Shown here: positions 31,818 to 41,794 of the stretch, piece by piece | Layout: every line of letters begins with the position of its first letter | Numbering within the stretch: position 1 is the first letter of the stretch | Assembly: GCF_011762195.1 (NCBI RefSeq) | Contig: NZ_JAASQK010000001.1 | Span: 781,381-845,380 of the forward strand | Source: Sphingomonas oligoaromativorans | GTDB taxonomy: Bacteria > Pseudomonadota > Alphaproteobacteria > Sphingomonadales > Sphingomonadaceae | Direction of reading: 5' to 3' | DNA: 64,000 nt | The notes under the pieces: generated by a model | What the model saw: only the letters and a program-made list of their open reading frames with translations | Told to the model about the DNA's origin: nothing | The model's database searches: none | Program-made: the position numbers and the translations under genes

Positions 31818-32540
31818 ATGACCCGTCCGCGTTTCCAACGAATCCTCCTCAAGCTCTCGGGCGAGGTGCTGATGGGCTCCGGCCAGTTCGGCATCGACCC
31901 GGACACCGTGACCCGCGTGGCCGAAGAGATCCTCGCCGTCCGCGAAGCCGGTCATGAGCTTTGCATCGTCGTCGGCGGCGGCAACATCTTCCGCGGCGTG
32001 GCGGGTGCCGCCCAGGGCTTCGACCGCGCGACCGGCGACTATATGGGGATGCTGGCGACCGTGATGAACGCGCTCGCCGTGCAGAACGCGCTGGAGCGTC
32101 TCGGCGTCGACACGCGCGTGCAGTCGGCGATCCCGATGGCCTCCGTCTGCGAACCCTTCATCCGCCGCCGTGCCGAACGTCACCTCGAGAAGGGCCGCGT
32201 GGTGATCTTCGCGGCGGGCGTCGGCAGCCCCTTCTTCACCACCGATTCCGGCGCCGCGCTGCGTGCCGCCGAGATGAAGTGCGATGCGATCTTCAAGGGC
32301 ACCTCGGTCGATGGCGTGTATGACGCCGATCCCAAGAAAGTGCCGGGCGCCAAGCGCTACGATGAAATCGACTTCGGCACCGTGCTGGCCCGCGACCTCA
32401 AGATCATGGACGCCAGCGCGATCGCGCTGTGCCGCGACAACAATATCCCGATCGTCGTCTTCAACATCCGCGAGCAGGGCAATCTCGCCCGTGTCCTCGC
32501 CGGCGAGGGGACGGCGACGATCGTCCGCAACGGAGAATAA
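31818..32540 (+). CDS. pyrH: Uridylate kinase
   Basis: A 240-residue UMP kinase of the amino-acid kinase fold. Visible motifs are [13 protein letters not shown] for the phosphate site, [10 protein letters not shown] for [15 protein letters not shown] and ADPKKVPGA. It supplies UDP for RNA, DNA and UDP-sugar synthesis. It opens the pyrH-frr-uppS-cdsA-dxr-rseP-bamA run; the frr start is 3 bp downstream. Confidence 0.97.
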   Translation: MTRPRFQRILLKLSGEVLMGSGQFGIDPDTVTRVAEEILAVREAGHELCIVVGGGNIFRGVAGAAQGFDRATGDYMGMLATVMNALAVQNALERLGVDTRVQSAIPMASVCEPFIRRRAERHLEKGRVVIFAAGVGSPFFTTDSGAALRAAEMKCDAIFKGTSVDGVYDADPKKVPGAKRYDEIDFGTVLARDLKIMDASAIALCRDNNIPIVVFNIREQGNLARVLAGEGTATIVRNGE

Positions 32541-32542
32541 AA

Positions 32543-33106
32543 ATGGCCGGACCCGTTTACGACAAGGCTGACCTCGAACGCCGCATGGCCGGCGCGGTGG
32601 AATCGCTGAAGCACGACCTTCAGGGCCTGCGCACCGGTCGCGCCTCGACGGCGCTGCTCGATCCGGTCACGGTCGAGGTCTATGGCTCGCACATGCCGCT
32701 CAATCAGGTGGCGACTGTGACCGCGCCCGAGCCCCGGATGCTCGCCGTGCAGGTGTGGGACAAGTCCAATGTCGGCCCCACCGACAAGGCGATCCGTTCG
32801 GCGGGTCTCGGCCTCAACCCGATCGTCGACGGCCAGACGCTGCGCCTGCCCATCCCGGACCTGACCGAGGAGCGCCGCAAGGAGCTGGCCAAGCTCTGCG
32901 GGCAGTATGCGGAGAAGGCGCGCATCGCGGTCCGCAACGTCCGCCGCGACGGCATGGACAATCTCAAGACCGACGAGAAGAAGAACGGCCTGTCGGAAGA
33001 TGAGCGCAAGCGCCACGAAGGCGACGTGCAGAAGCTGACCGACAGCACGATCGCCGACATCGATGCGGCGACGGCGGCGAAGGAAAAGGAAATCCTCGGC
33101 AAGTGA
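32543..33106 (+). CDS. frr: Ribosome recycling factor
   Basis: A 187-residue RRF that splits post-termination ribosomes with EF-G. It starts at [15 protein letters not shown]; the open frame upstream lies inside pyrH and has no RRF similarity. Core motifs are [20 protein letters not shown] and [13 protein letters not shown]. The stop overlaps the uppS GTG start as GTGA. Confidence 0.97.
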   Translation: MAGPVYDKADLERRMAGAVESLKHDLQGLRTGRASTALLDPVTVEVYGSHMPLNQVATVTAPEPRMLAVQVWDKSNVGPTDKAIRSAGLGLNPIVDGQTLRLPIPDLTEERRKELAKLCGQYAEKARIAVRNVRRDGMDNLKTDEKKNGLSEDERKRHEGDVQKLTDSTIADIDAATAAKEKEILGK

Positions 33107-33855
33107 AGCCGGCCTTTCCCAGCGCCGCTTCCGCCGCGCCGGCGGGGGGCTCGATCGGGCCGGTGCCGCGCCATGTCGCGATCATCATGGATGGCAATGG
33201 ACGCTGGGCGAAGGCCCGGCGCCTGCCGCGCGTGGCCGGTCACCGTCAGGGTATCGAGGCGGTGCGCAGGACGATCCGCGCCGCCGGCGATCTCGGCATC
33301 GAGGCGCTGACGCTCTACGCCTTCTCGTCCGAGAACTGGCGGCGGCCGGCGGCGGAGATCGCGGACCTGATGGGTCTGCTGCGCCACTACATCAAGTCCG
33401 AGCTGAACGAGCTGGCGCGCGAAGGCGTGCGGCTGCGCATCATCGGCGACTATCGCAAGCTGGAGCCCGATCTCGTCCGAATGCTGGACGATGCTGTCGA
33501 GCGCACGGCGAACAACACGCGCCTGACGCTGGCCATCGCACTCAACTATGGCGCGCAGGACGAGCTTCTGCGGGCGGCGCGGCGGCTGATGCGCGAGGCG
33601 CGGGCAGGGGAGGTCGATCCCGATACGCTCGACGACGCCGCCTTCGAGGCGCGTCTCGATACGGTCGGCCTGCCGAGGCTGGATCTGTTGATCCGCACCT
33701 CCGGCGAGCAGCGGCTTTCCAACTTCCTGCTGTGGCAGGCGGCCTATGCCGAACTGATCTTCACCGACACGCTCTGGCCCGATTTCGATCGGGAGCATCT
33801 CGTCGCCGCGATCGAGACGTTCGGCCAGCGCGAACGGCGATACGGAGGCCTATGA
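33103..33855 (+). CDS. uppS: Isoprenyl transferase (undecaprenyl diphosphate synthase)
   Basis: A 250-residue cis-prenyltransferase that makes the C55 carrier for peptidoglycan and surface glycans. Catalytic Asp30 is in IIMDGNGRW, and the substrate arginines are in the C-terminal [18 protein letters not shown] is the likely start because of the 4-bp GTGA overlap with frr; the first 20 residues are a Pro/Ala-rich leader. It overlaps cdsA in ATGA. Confidence 0.95.
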   Translation: MKPAFPSAASAAPAGGSIGPVPRHVAIIMDGNGRWAKARRLPRVAGHRQGIEAVRRTIRAAGDLGIEALTLYAFSSENWRRPAAEIADLMGLLRHYIKSELNELAREGVRLRIIGDYRKLEPDLVRMLDDAVERTANNTRLTLAIALNYGAQDELLRAARRLMREARAGEVDPDTLDDAAFEARLDTVGLPRLDLLIRTSGEQRLSNFLLWQAAYAELIFTDTLWPDFDREHLVAAIETFGQRERRYGGL

Positions 33856-34640
33856 GCGCCGCTGCCGCGTCGAGCCGCCGTTCCGATCTCGCCGTTCGCT
33901 CCGTCACCGGCGTCATCCTGATCCTGATTGCCGTCGCCTGCCTGATCTATGGCAGCGATCCGTTCTGGATACTGGCGTCGGCCGCCGGGCTTATCATGGT
34001 GGCCGAATGGGCCGGCCTGATCCGGGCGGAGCGCTGGCAGATGTGGCTGGCCTTCCTGGGCCTCATGCTGCCGCTGGTGCTCGAACAGCCGCATATCAAC
34101 GTGCCCACGCCCGCCAGCTTCTACAGCCTGATCGCCGCGACGGTGGCGGTCGCGGCTTTCACGCGGAACCTGCGGCTGGCGGCGGGCATGATCTATGCCG
34201 GGCTTCCCGTTCTCTGCCTGTTCTATATCCATGACCAATATGATGGGATAGACCTGAGCTTCTGGACGCTTGCGGTGGTATGGGCGACCGATATCGGAGC
34301 CTATTTCGCGGGCCGGTCGATCGGAGGGCCGAAACTGGCGCCCGTGTGGAGCCCGAACAAGACGTGGGCCGGCCTCATCGGGGGCATGGTGGCCGCGACT
34401 GTCGTCGGGCTCGGATTGGTGGCGGTGCTGCATGTGCAGGTCCGGCTGGCGGCCTTCAGCGGCCTGCTGGCGATCGCCGCGCAGATGGGCGACCTGTACG
34501 AGAGCGTGATGAAGCGCCGCGCGGGCGTGAAGGATTCGGGCCGGCTGTTGCCCGGCCATGGCGGCGTGATGGACAGGCTCGACGGCGTGGTGCCGGTGCT
34601 CTGCATCGTCGCGCTGATCGTTGCATCAGGGATATTGTGA
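33852..34640 (+). CDS. cdsA: Phosphatidate cytidylyltransferase
   Basis: A 262-residue multi-pass membrane enzyme forming CDP-diacylglycerol from phosphatidic acid and CTP, the precursor of PS, PG and cardiolipin. The family signature lies near the end (MKRRAGVKDSG then LPGHGGVMDRLDG). About seven hydrophobic segments precede it. The start overlaps the uppS stop as ATGA, and the longer open frame upstream is a shadow. Confidence 0.94.
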   Translation: MSAAAASSRRSDLAVRSVTGVILILIAVACLIYGSDPFWILASAAGLIMVAEWAGLIRAERWQMWLAFLGLMLPLVLEQPHINVPTPASFYSLIAATVAVAAFTRNLRLAAGMIYAGLPVLCLFYIHDQYDGIDLSFWTLAVVWATDIGAYFAGRSIGGPKLAPVWSPNKTWAGLIGGMVAATVVGLGLVAVLHVQVRLAAFSGLLAIAAQMGDLYESVMKRRAGVKDSGRLLPGHGGVMDRLDGVVPVLCIVALIVASGIL

Positions 34641-34644
34641 AACC

Positions 34645-35799
34645 ATGCGGACTGTTACCATCCTCGGGGCGACGGGCTCGGTCGGGGGGTCGACCCTCGA
34701 TCTCGTCGAGCGTGAACCGGAGCGCTTCCAGATCGAGGCGCTGACCGCCAACAGCGATGTCGACGGGCTGGCGGCCATCGCCAGGCGCACCAGGGCGAAG
34801 ATCGCGGTGATCGGCGACGCCAGCCGTTATCAGGCGCTCAAGGACGCACTCGCCGGCAGCGGCGTCGAGGCGGCGGCGGGGCCGGAGGCGATCATCGACG
34901 CGGCGCGGCGCGGCGCGGACTGGACCATGGCCTCGATCGTCGGCCTCGCGGGTCTGGAGCCGACCATGGCGGCGCTTTCGTGCGGCAAGTCCGTGGCGCT
35001 GGCCAACAAGGAGGCTCTGGTCTCGGCGGGCTCGATCATGATTCGGGCGGCCGAATCGGCGGGCGCGCGCCTGCTGCCGGTCGATTCCGAGCATAATGCG
35101 GTCTTCCAGTGCTACGAGCCCGAGCCCGGCCGCGTCAGCCGTATCATCCTGACCGCGAGCGGCGGCCCGTTCCGCACCTGGACGCGCGAGCAGATGCGCA
35201 CGGTCACCCCGGCGCAGGCGGTGAAGCATCCGAACTGGTCGATGGGCGCGAAGATCTCGATCGATTCGGCGACGCTGATGAACAAGGGCCTCGAACTCAT
35301 TGAGGCGCATCATCTTTTCCCGATCGGCGCTGATAAGCTGGATGCGATCATCCATCCGCAGTCGGTGATCCATTCGATGGTCGAATATATCGATGGCTCG
35401 GTGCTGGCCCAGCTTGGCGCGCCCGACATGCGTGTGCCGATCGCCCATGCGCTGGCGTGGCCGGAGCGGATGGCGACGCCTTGCGCGCGCCTAAATCTCG
35501 CGACTGTCGGCAAGCTGGAGTTCGAGACGCCGGACGAGGAGCGCTTCCCCGCGCTCGCGCTTGCCAAGGCGGCGCTGGCCGCCGGCGGTGCCCGTCCCGC
35601 CATCCTGAACGCCGCCAATGAGGCTGCGGTCGCGGCGTTCCTGGGCGGAGCGATCGGTTTTCTGGACATTGCCTCCGCCGTTGCCGAAGTTCTGGCGCAA
35701 TATGAGCCACCTGCGCCCACGACCCTCGCCGAGGTCGTGGCCATCGACGCCGAGGCCCGCCAAAAGGCGGCAGGCGTGATGCGAAGGATGGCGGCATGA
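34645..35799 (+). CDS. dxr: 1-deoxy-D-xylulose 5-phosphate reductoisomerase
   Basis: A 384-residue NADPH enzyme of the MEP isoprenoid pathway. The NADPH loop is TILGATGSVGGSTLDL, metal and substrate residues are in LPVDSEHNAVFQ and ASGGPFR, and the flexible active-site loop covers NWSMGAKISIDSATLMNKGLE. The ATG at 34645 is chosen over an in-frame TTG inside cdsA. It feeds uppS with isoprenoids and overlaps rseP by 4 bp. Confidence 0.97.
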   Translation: MRTVTILGATGSVGGSTLDLVEREPERFQIEALTANSDVDGLAAIARRTRAKIAVIGDASRYQALKDALAGSGVEAAAGPEAIIDAARRGADWTMASIVGLAGLEPTMAALSCGKSVALANKEALVSAGSIMIRAAESAGARLLPVDSEHNAVFQCYEPEPGRVSRIILTASGGPFRTWTREQMRTVTPAQAVKHPNWSMGAKISIDSATLMNKGLELIEAHHLFPIGADKLDAIIHPQSVIHSMVEYIDGSVLAQLGAPDMRVPIAHALAWPERMATPCARLNLATVGKLEFETPDEERFPALALAKAALAAGGARPAILNAANEAAVAAFLGGAIGFLDIASAVAEVLAQYEPPAPTTLAEVVAIDAEARQKAAGVMRRMAA

Positions 35800-36929
35800 C
35801 ACAGATCGGAGGGTTCGTCTGGGCGGCGGCATGTTTCCTGCTCGTGATCGGACCCCTGATCTTCATCCACGAACTCGGCCATTATTTCGTCGGCCGCTGG
35901 TTCGGTGTGAAGGCGGATGCCTTCTCGATCGGTTTCGGCAAGGAGATCGCCGGCTGGACCGATAAGCGCGGCACACGCTGGAAGGTCGCGTGGCTTCCGC
36001 TCGGCGGCTATGTCCGCTTCGCGGGCGACATGAACCCGGCGAGCAAGCCAAGCCCGGAATGGCTCGCCTTGCCGCCATCGGAGCGTGCGAAGACCTTTCA
36101 GTCGAAACCGGTATGGCAGCGCTTCCTGATCGTGCTGGCCGGGCCGGCGGTGAATTTCCTGTTCGCCTTCCTCGTGATCGCCGCGATCCTGATGAGCTAT
36201 GGCGAGCCCGTCACCCAGCCGGTGGTGGCGTTCGTCCAGCCTGGCTCCGGCGCGGCTGCCGCGGGCCTCGTCGCGGGTGACCGCATCGAGCGGGTCGATG
36301 GCCAGCATATCCGTCGTTTCGAGGATATCGCATCCTACACCTTCCTCCACCCCGATGCGGAGTTGCGCATCGATCTCGTCCGCGCCGGCAAGCCGCTGAC
36401 GCTGCGGGCGCGCACCCATGCGACGATCGAGGTGGATCGCTTCGGCAATCGCGCGCGCAAGGGCATTCTCGGCATTGCGCCACACGCCGGGACGATCCAG
36501 CCGGTTCCGCTGCGCGACGTGCCGCAGAGGGCCGGGGGGTATGTCGTGGGCGCCGTCGATACGACGGTGACGGCGATCAAGCAGATCATCCTCGGCACGC
36601 GGCCCGCATCCGAGCTTTCCGGCCCGGTCGGCGTGGCGCGGGCGGCGGGCGAGCAGGCGACGCTCGGCTGGTTTGCGATCGTGCTGCTGATGGCGGGTAT
36701 TTCGATCAATCTGGGGTTCATCAACCTGCTGCCAATCCCGATGCTCGATGGCGGCCATCTCCTCTTCTATGTGGTCGAGGCGGTGCGCAGGCGGCCTGTG
36801 GCGCCGGAGGTGCAGGAGTGGGCGTTTCGATCTGGGCTTGCGCTTCTGCTCGGGCTCATGCTGTTCGTAACGTTCAACGATCTGGGGACGGCGGGGCTGT
36901 GGCACAGGTTGGCGAGCCTGATCGGTTGA
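35796..36929 (+). CDS. rseP: RIP metalloprotease RseP
   Basis: A 377-residue site-2-type intramembrane zinc protease. The catalytic motif is HELGH (residues 25-29) inside the first membrane segment. One PDZ domain lies around residues 140-210 (VQPGSGAAAAGLVAGDRIERVDG), and the third zinc ligand Asp is in NLLPIPMLDGGH. It cleaves anti-sigma factors and leftover signal peptides. It lies just upstream of bamA, whose assembly defects are the usual trigger of its pathway. Confidence 0.95.
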   Translation: MTQIGGFVWAAACFLLVIGPLIFIHELGHYFVGRWFGVKADAFSIGFGKEIAGWTDKRGTRWKVAWLPLGGYVRFAGDMNPASKPSPEWLALPPSERAKTFQSKPVWQRFLIVLAGPAVNFLFAFLVIAAILMSYGEPVTQPVVAFVQPGSGAAAAGLVAGDRIERVDGQHIRRFEDIASYTFLHPDAELRIDLVRAGKPLTLRARTHATIEVDRFGNRARKGILGIAPHAGTIQPVPLRDVPQRAGGYVVGAVDTTVTAIKQIILGTRPASELSGPVGVARAAGEQATLGWFAIVLLMAGISINLGFINLLPIPMLDGGHLLFYVVEAVRRRPVAPEVQEWAFRSGLALLLGLMLFVTFNDLGTAGLWHRLASLIG

Positions 36930-37070
36930 GGGCGATCGACGGCAAGCTGGATCGAGCCGGGTTGATCGGCCGCGCCTGATCGGGCAGGGGCGTAAGACTG
37001 GGAGCAGCGGCGGGCGTGGCGCATGTGTCATGTCCGTCTTGCAAGCGCGAGGGCGGGTACAAGCGTGAGA

Positions 37071-39779
37071 ATGGAAGGCAAGCACAGCCGGATCGGGTCC
37101 GCGCTGCTGATCGGAACGATCCTCAGCACGGGTTATGTGGTTCCGGCTCAGGCCAAGCACGAGGCGCGCCAGCCGCATGGCGTGCCGGTGCCGCTGACGA
37201 CGAGCGCCCCGACGGTCGCGGCGCCCGCGCCCGCGACGGCGCAGGAGGTGATCCGCTCGATCAAGGTGACGGGCAACCAGCGCCTCGAGTCCGAGACGGT
37301 CCTCTCCTACATCAAGCTGCACGTCGGCGACGTCTACACCCGCGAAGACGGCGATACCGCGCTGAAGACGCTGTACGGCACCGAGCTGTTCGCGGATGTC
37401 ACCATTCGCGACGAGAATGCGGGTGATCTCGTCATCGCCGTGCGCGAGAACCCGGTCGTCAACCGCATCGTGCTCGAGGGCAACAAGCGGCTGAAGTCCG
37501 ATAAGATCATGCCGGAGATCAAGCTCTCCGCGCGTGAGATCTTCACGCGCTCCAAGGTGCGTGCGGACGTTGGCCGCATCATCGAGCTGTATCGCCGCCA
37601 GGGCCGTTATGCCGCGACGGTCGAGCCGCAGATGGTGCTGCTCGACCAGAACCGCGTCGACGTGGTGTTCGAGATCCACGAGGGCGACAAATCCAAGGTC
37701 CGCCGGATCAACATCATCGGCAACGAGCATTTCTCGGACAGCCAGATCAAGGGGCAGATGGCGACGAAGGAAGCGACGCTCACGCACTTCCTGTCGTCCG
37801 GCACGAGCTATGACCCGGATCGCCTGGCCTATGACCAGCAGAAGCTCCGCCAGTTCTACCTGACGCAGGGCTATGCCGATTTCCGCGTCGTCTCGGCCGT
37901 CGCCGAGCTGACGCCGGACAAGAAGGACTTCATCCTCACCTATGTGATCGAGGAGGGTAAACGCTACAAGTTCGGCAAGCTCGACGTCGAAAGCGACATC
38001 CGCGATCTCAATCCGGCGACGCTGCGCTCGTTGATCCGCGTGAAGCCGGGCGACTGGTACAACGCGAAGACGGTGGAAGACACGGTCGATTCGATGACCG
38101 AGACGGCCGGGCTCCTCGGCTACGCCTTCGCCAACATCGAGCCGAATTTCGATCGCGACGGCGACAAGCTGACCATGGGGGTGACCTTCCATGCGAATCA
38201 GTCGCCGCGCGTTTACGTCGAGCGCATCGATATCAACGGCAACACTCTGACGCAGGACAAGGTCGTCCGTCGCGAGTTCCGTCTGGCGGAAGGCGATGCG
38301 TTCAACGGTTTCCAGGTGAAGCGCTCGCGCGATCGCATTCGTTCGCTCGGTTATTTTCAGGAGAAGCTGGAGATCGACCAGAAGCCGGGGTCCGCGCCGG
38401 ACAAGGTGGTCCTCGAAGCGAACGTCCAGGAAAAGTCGACCGGCCAGCTTCAGGTGTCGGCTGGCTATTCGAGCCTTGAGAAGTTCATCGTCAACCTGTC
38501 GATCGAGCAGGCCAATTTCCGCGGCAAGGGCCAGACGGTCCGCGCCAGCGCGGACTGGTCGGCCTATTCCAAGTCGGTCAGCCTGGGCTTCACCGAGCCC
38601 TATCTGTTCGACAAGAACGTCTCGATCGGTGGCGACGTGTTCCGGCGCGATTATCGCTCGTTCAGCTACACCACCGACAACGACCGCAATACGACCTACA
38701 ACCAGACGACCACCGGCTTCCAGATTCGCATGGGCATCCCGCTCACCGAATATTGGTCGATGGCGACGCGCTACGGCCTTAGCCAGGACAAGGTGTCGCT
38801 CGACAAGGGCACCTATTATTCCGACATCAACGGCGACGGTAAGCTCGAGTGCGATCCCGTTCTGGCCGGCCGCTATCTCTGCGATGCCGTGGGCAATCGG
38901 ACGACGTCGTCGGTCGGCTACTCGATCGTTTACGACAATCTGAACAACCGCATCCGGCCGACGGCGGGCAACCGCTTCATCTTCAGCCAGGATTTCGCGG
39001 GCCTCGGCGGCAGCGTGAAATATGTCCGCACCAACGTGCAGGACGACAAATATCACAACCTCGGCGCGGGCTTCATCCTGAACATCCACGGCGAGGCGGG
39101 GTATATCCTGCCTTACGGCTCGAAGCGCTTCGACGACGAAGGCAACGAGGTCGATCGCGTTCGCCTGACGGACCGCTTCTATCTCGGCGAGCCGCAGATT
39201 CGCGGTTTCGACATCCGCGGCGTCGGCCCGCGCGTCGTGCGCTATCTCTACAATAGCGACGGCACGCTCAACATGACCAAGGATGGGCGCATCCAGGACG
39301 ACGCGCTGGGCGGCCGCGCCTCCTATCTCGGCCATCTCGAAGTGGAAATTCCGCTCGGCTCGGGCGCGAAGGACGCCGGTTTCAAGCCCTCCGTCTTCGT
39401 GGACGCGGGCTCGGTCTTCGGCTTGAAGCGTCCGATCACGGAAGACATTCCCGACGCCAACGATGCGCGCCTTCAGCGGCCGGTGCTCGATGCCAGCGGC
39501 AACAAGCAGTGCATCGCCACCACGACCGGCGCCACGCCGACGACGATTCCTTCCTCCGGGGTATGCCCTTCCGGCACCAGCATCTATCAGATCGCCGTCG
39601 CCAGCCCGTTCAAGGAAGTTTACTACGGAAATAGCTGGAAACCGCGCGTTTCGGTCGGTTTCGGCGTTTCGTGGAATTCGCCTTTCGGTCCGCTGCGGAT
39701 TGACATCGCCAAGGCGCTGGTCAAGCAAAAGGGCGACGACACCAAGCTCTTCTCCTTCAACGTGGGAACTCAGTTCTGA
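37071..39779 (+). CDS. bamA: Outer membrane assembly factor BamA
   Basis: A 902-residue Omp85 protein that folds beta-barrel proteins into the outer membrane. The signal peptide starts at MEGKHSRIGSALLIGTIL; an earlier in-frame ATG at 37023 would add 16 residues with no signal character. Five POTRA domains follow (VTGNQRLESETVLSYIKLHVG, VLEGNKRLKSDKI, IIGNEHFSDSQIKGQM and others). The barrel carries the lid motif RGFDIRGVGPR and ends in the expected aromatic GTQF. The extracellular loop near 815-850 has two Cys in an unusual Thr/Pro-rich segment. Confidence 0.96.
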   Translation: MEGKHSRIGSALLIGTILSTGYVVPAQAKHEARQPHGVPVPLTTSAPTVAAPAPATAQEVIRSIKVTGNQRLESETVLSYIKLHVGDVYTREDGDTALKTLYGTELFADVTIRDENAGDLVIAVRENPVVNRIVLEGNKRLKSDKIMPEIKLSAREIFTRSKVRADVGRIIELYRRQGRYAATVEPQMVLLDQNRVDVVFEIHEGDKSKVRRINIIGNEHFSDSQIKGQMATKEATLTHFLSSGTSYDPDRLAYDQQKLRQFYLTQGYADFRVVSAVAELTPDKKDFILTYVIEEGKRYKFGKLDVESDIRDLNPATLRSLIRVKPGDWYNAKTVEDTVDSMTETAGLLGYAFANIEPNFDRDGDKLTMGVTFHANQSPRVYVERIDINGNTLTQDKVVRREFRLAEGDAFNGFQVKRSRDRIRSLGYFQEKLEIDQKPGSAPDKVVLEANVQEKSTGQLQVSAGYSSLEKFIVNLSIEQANFRGKGQTVRASADWSAYSKSVSLGFTEPYLFDKNVSIGGDVFRRDYRSFSYTTDNDRNTTYNQTTTGFQIRMGIPLTEYWSMATRYGLSQDKVSLDKGTYYSDINGDGKLECDPVLAGRYLCDAVGNRTTSSVGYSIVYDNLNNRIRPTAGNRFIFSQDFAGLGGSVKYVRTNVQDDKYHNLGAGFILNIHGEAGYILPYGSKRFDDEGNEVDRVRLTDRFYLGEPQIRGFDIRGVGPRVVRYLYNSDGTLNMTKDGRIQDDALGGRASYLGHLEVEIPLGSGAKDAGFKPSVFVDAGSVFGLKRPITEDIPDANDARLQRPVLDASGNKQCIATTTGATPTTIPSSGVCPSGTSIYQIAVASPFKEVYYGNSWKPRVSVGFGVSWNSPFGPLRIDIAKALVKQKGDDTKLFSFNVGTQF

Positions 39780-40399
39780 TGACCAAGATCTTCAAGTCGG
39801 CTCTGCTCGTCGCGACCGCGGCTGTTTCGTTCGCCGCCATCCCGGCGCTGGCGGATTCGTCTGTGCTCGTCGTCGATTTCGACCAGGTGTTCCAGAACTC
39901 GGCGGCCGCCAAGAGCGGCACGCAGCAGCTTCGCACCAAGTATGACAGCCAGCTCAGCGCCCGCCGCACGGCGTTCCAGTCGGCGGCTCAGGCCTACAAC
40001 ACGCAGGTCGAGAGCGCGAAGAAGACCGCCAAGCCGGGCACGCCGATCCCGGCTGCGACGCAGAGCGCCCTCCAGCAGGCCGGTGAGCGCGCTCAGGCCG
40101 CCGAGCAGGCGCTCCAGGAAGTTCAGCAGGAAGTGAACCAGGCGGCGGCCTATGTCCGTCAGCAGATCATCGAACATGCCGGCCCGGTCGCCGAGCAGAT
40201 CCGCGCGGAGCGCAAGGCCGCGATCGTGATGAGCAAGGATGCGACCCTCGCGTCCGACCCGGCCGCTGACGTGACCACCACGCTCGTGCAGCGCCTCGAC
40301 GCGTCCTTCCCGACGCCGAGCATCGTCGTGCCGCAGCAGGGCGCGGCCCCGGCCGCCACGACGACTCCGGGGAACCCGAAGGCGACGCAGGGCCGGTGA
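39779..40399 (+). CDS. OmpH/Skp-family periplasmic chaperone
   Basis: A 206-residue exported protein with signal peptide [26 protein letters not shown] Skp-like strand ([18 protein letters not shown]) follows, and then a long helical, Gln/Ala-rich coiled-coil region. It differs from short Skp by a Pro/Ala-rich C-terminal tail. It overlaps bamA by one base and fabZ by 4 bp, which supports a chaperone role for outer-membrane proteins on their way to BamA. Confidence 0.88.
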   Translation: MTKIFKSALLVATAAVSFAAIPALADSSVLVVDFDQVFQNSAAAKSGTQQLRTKYDSQLSARRTAFQSAAQAYNTQVESAKKTAKPGTPIPAATQSALQQAGERAQAAEQALQEVQQEVNQAAAYVRQQIIEHAGPVAEQIRAERKAAIVMSKDATLASDPAADVTTTLVQRLDASFPTPSIVVPQQGAAPAATTTPGNPKATQGR

Positions 40400-40878
40400 G
40401 CGAAGGCATCGCCTCCGAGGGCGCCGTGATCGGCCCGCTGGATATCCGGCGGGTGATGGCGGCGCTCCCGCATCGTTACCCGATGCTTCTGGTCGACCGG
40501 GTCGAGGAGATCATCCCCGGCAAGTCGATCCGCGCCGTCAAGGCCGTGACGTTCAACGAGGGCTTCTTCCAAGGGCATTTCCCCGGCCGTCCGATCATGC
40601 CGGGCGTGCTGATCGTGGAAGCTCTCGCTCAGGCGGCGGGCGTGCTCGCCGTCGAGAGCCTCGGCCTCGCGGATTCGGGCAAGCTCGTCTATTTCATGGG
40701 GATCGAGAACGCGAAGTTCCGCGCCCCCGTCGAGCCCGGCGTGCTGCTGACGCTTGAGGTCGAAGTCGTGCAGATGCGCGGCAAGGTCTCGAAGTTCACC
40801 GGCAAGGCTTCGATCGAAGGCAAGCTCGCCACCGAGGTGAGCTTCACCGCCATGATCGCGGACCCGCCCGCGGCCTGA
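40396..40878 (+). CDS. fabZ: 3-hydroxyacyl-ACP dehydratase FabZ
   Basis: A 160-residue hot-dog-fold dehydratase of fatty-acid elongation. Catalytic His61 is in [14 protein letters not shown] and Glu75 in LIVEALAQ. The GTG start overlaps the chaperone stop in GTGA. In LPS-producing bacteria lpxD precedes and lpxA follows this gene; neither is present here. Confidence 0.96.
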   Translation: MSEGIASEGAVIGPLDIRRVMAALPHRYPMLLVDRVEEIIPGKSIRAVKAVTFNEGFFQGHFPGRPIMPGVLIVEALAQAAGVLAVESLGLADSGKLVYFMGIENAKFRAPVEPGVLLTLEVEVVQMRGKVSKFTGKASIEGKLATEVSFTAMIADPPAA

Positions 40879-40889
40879 CGCCACGGCAT

Positions 40890-40927
40890 CCGGCCATTCC
40901 GACCGTCTCGTGGGTCAGGATGGCCGG
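40890..40927. terminator. Bidirectional terminator, fabZ/mobA
   Basis: CCGGCCAT pairs with ATGGCCGG, and the arms extend imperfectly as TCCGACC against GGGTCAGGA. It lies just after fabZ and spans the mobA stop codon, so it can serve both converging genes. Confidence 0.6.
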
Positions 40928-41439
40928 AAAGCGGCCAGATCAGCCGGCGTGTTGATATTAGGGATCGCTTCCTCGATCGCGACCCAGCGGGCATCCACCG
41001 TGAGCGCCCATGCACGGACGGACCGATCCGTGGCGATTTCCAGATAGTCGGTGAGCTTCGTCGCCAATCCGGCCTTCCAGAGGCCGATGGTCGGTTGTCC
41101 GCGGACCAGCGCATTGGGCTTTCCGAGCCGATCCCGGAGGTCGGCCGGCAGACGGGGCAGATCGCATCCACTCGTGAGGACGGCATCGAACCCGTTGCGT
41201 TCGGCATAAGCCAGCGCGCCGGCAAGGCCTCCCAACGGGCCAAGTCCGGGGGCAGGCAGATCGTCCACCCGTTCCAGCTTCGGCCAGTCACGTCCGATCA
41301 CCACGAGCGCGTCGCACTGCGCGCCCAGCCGTTCGGCGACATGCGCCAGCATCGGGCGGCCATCGATCGGTGCCAGCGCCTTGTCTCGCCCGAACCGGCG
41401 GGAGGCGCCACCGGCCAAAATCGCGCCCAATAGCTTCAT
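40915..41439 (-). CDS. mobA: Molybdenum cofactor guanylyltransferase
   Basis: A 174-residue nucleotidyltransferase that adds GMP to molybdopterin to make the bis-MGD cofactor. The GTP-binding signature LGAILAGGASRRFGRDKAL opens the protein, DLPRLPADL and the conserved NINTPADL end it. ATG at 41439 fits the family start and has a GGA at suitable distance; an ATG three codons earlier is possible. It is divergent from rpmE. Confidence 0.92.
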   Translation of the reverse strand: MKLLGAILAGGASRRFGRDKALAPIDGRPMLAHVAERLGAQCDALVVIGRDWPKLERVDDLPAPGLGPLGGLAGALAYAERNGFDAVLTSGCDLPRLPADLRDRLGKPNALVRGQPTIGLWKAGLATKLTDYLEIATDRSVRAWALTVDARWVAIEEAIPNINTPADLAAFRPS

Positions 41440-41537
41440 GAACGGCATTCCGGCGGGTTGCGCGGGGCGCCCGCTTCGATTATCGGGGCCGCCTGCCGGT
41501 GCTGGTCGGGAACCAGCGCCTTAATGGAGATTGTCCG

Positions 41538-41768
41538 GTGAAGAAGAACACCCACCCCGATTACCACATGATTAAGGTGCAGATGACCGACGGCACCGTG
41601 TTCGAGACCCGCTCCACCTGGGGCGCCGAGGGCGACACGCTGCTCCTCGACATCGATCCGCTGTCGCACCCGGCCTGGACGGGCGGCCGTGGCCAGCTCC
41701 TCGACGCCGGTGGTCAGGTCGCGCGCTTCAACAAGCGTTTCGGTGGCCTCAGCCTCACCAAGAAGTAA
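41538..41768 (+). CDS. rpmE: 50S ribosomal protein L31
   Basis: A 76-residue L31. It begins (GTG) at [18 protein letters not shown] and contains STWGAEGD and [11 protein letters not shown]. The zinc-binding CxxC pairs are absent, so it is a Cys-less form. GTG is chosen because the longer upstream frame is unlike L31. A hairpin terminator follows the stop. Confidence 0.93.
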   Translation: MKKNTHPDYHMIKVQMTDGTVFETRSTWGAEGDTLLLDIDPLSHPAWTGGRGQLLDAGGQVARFNKRFGGLSLTKK

Positions 41769-41775
41769 GCGGGGC

Positions 41776-41794
41776 GGGGGCCTCACCGGCCCCC
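41776..41794. terminator. Hairpin between rpmE and the CoA-transferase gene
   Basis: GGGGGCC-TCACC-GGCCCCC gives a 7-bp stem, 7 bp after the rpmE stop and overlapping the 3' end of the convergent CoA-transferase gene. It probably works in both directions. Confidence 0.6.

Noticed and set aside
34210..34224. GTTCTCTGCCTGTTC, a third perfect GTTC-N7-GTTC match
   Set aside because: It lies inside the cdsA coding sequence with no promoter around it. About one chance match is expected in a window of this length and composition.
35310..39728. Antisense open frame of 1,472 codons across dxr, rseP and bamA
   Set aside because: High-GC coding DNA commonly leaves a long stop-free antisense frame. The protein is Arg/Asp/His-rich with no domain, and the sense genes are certain.
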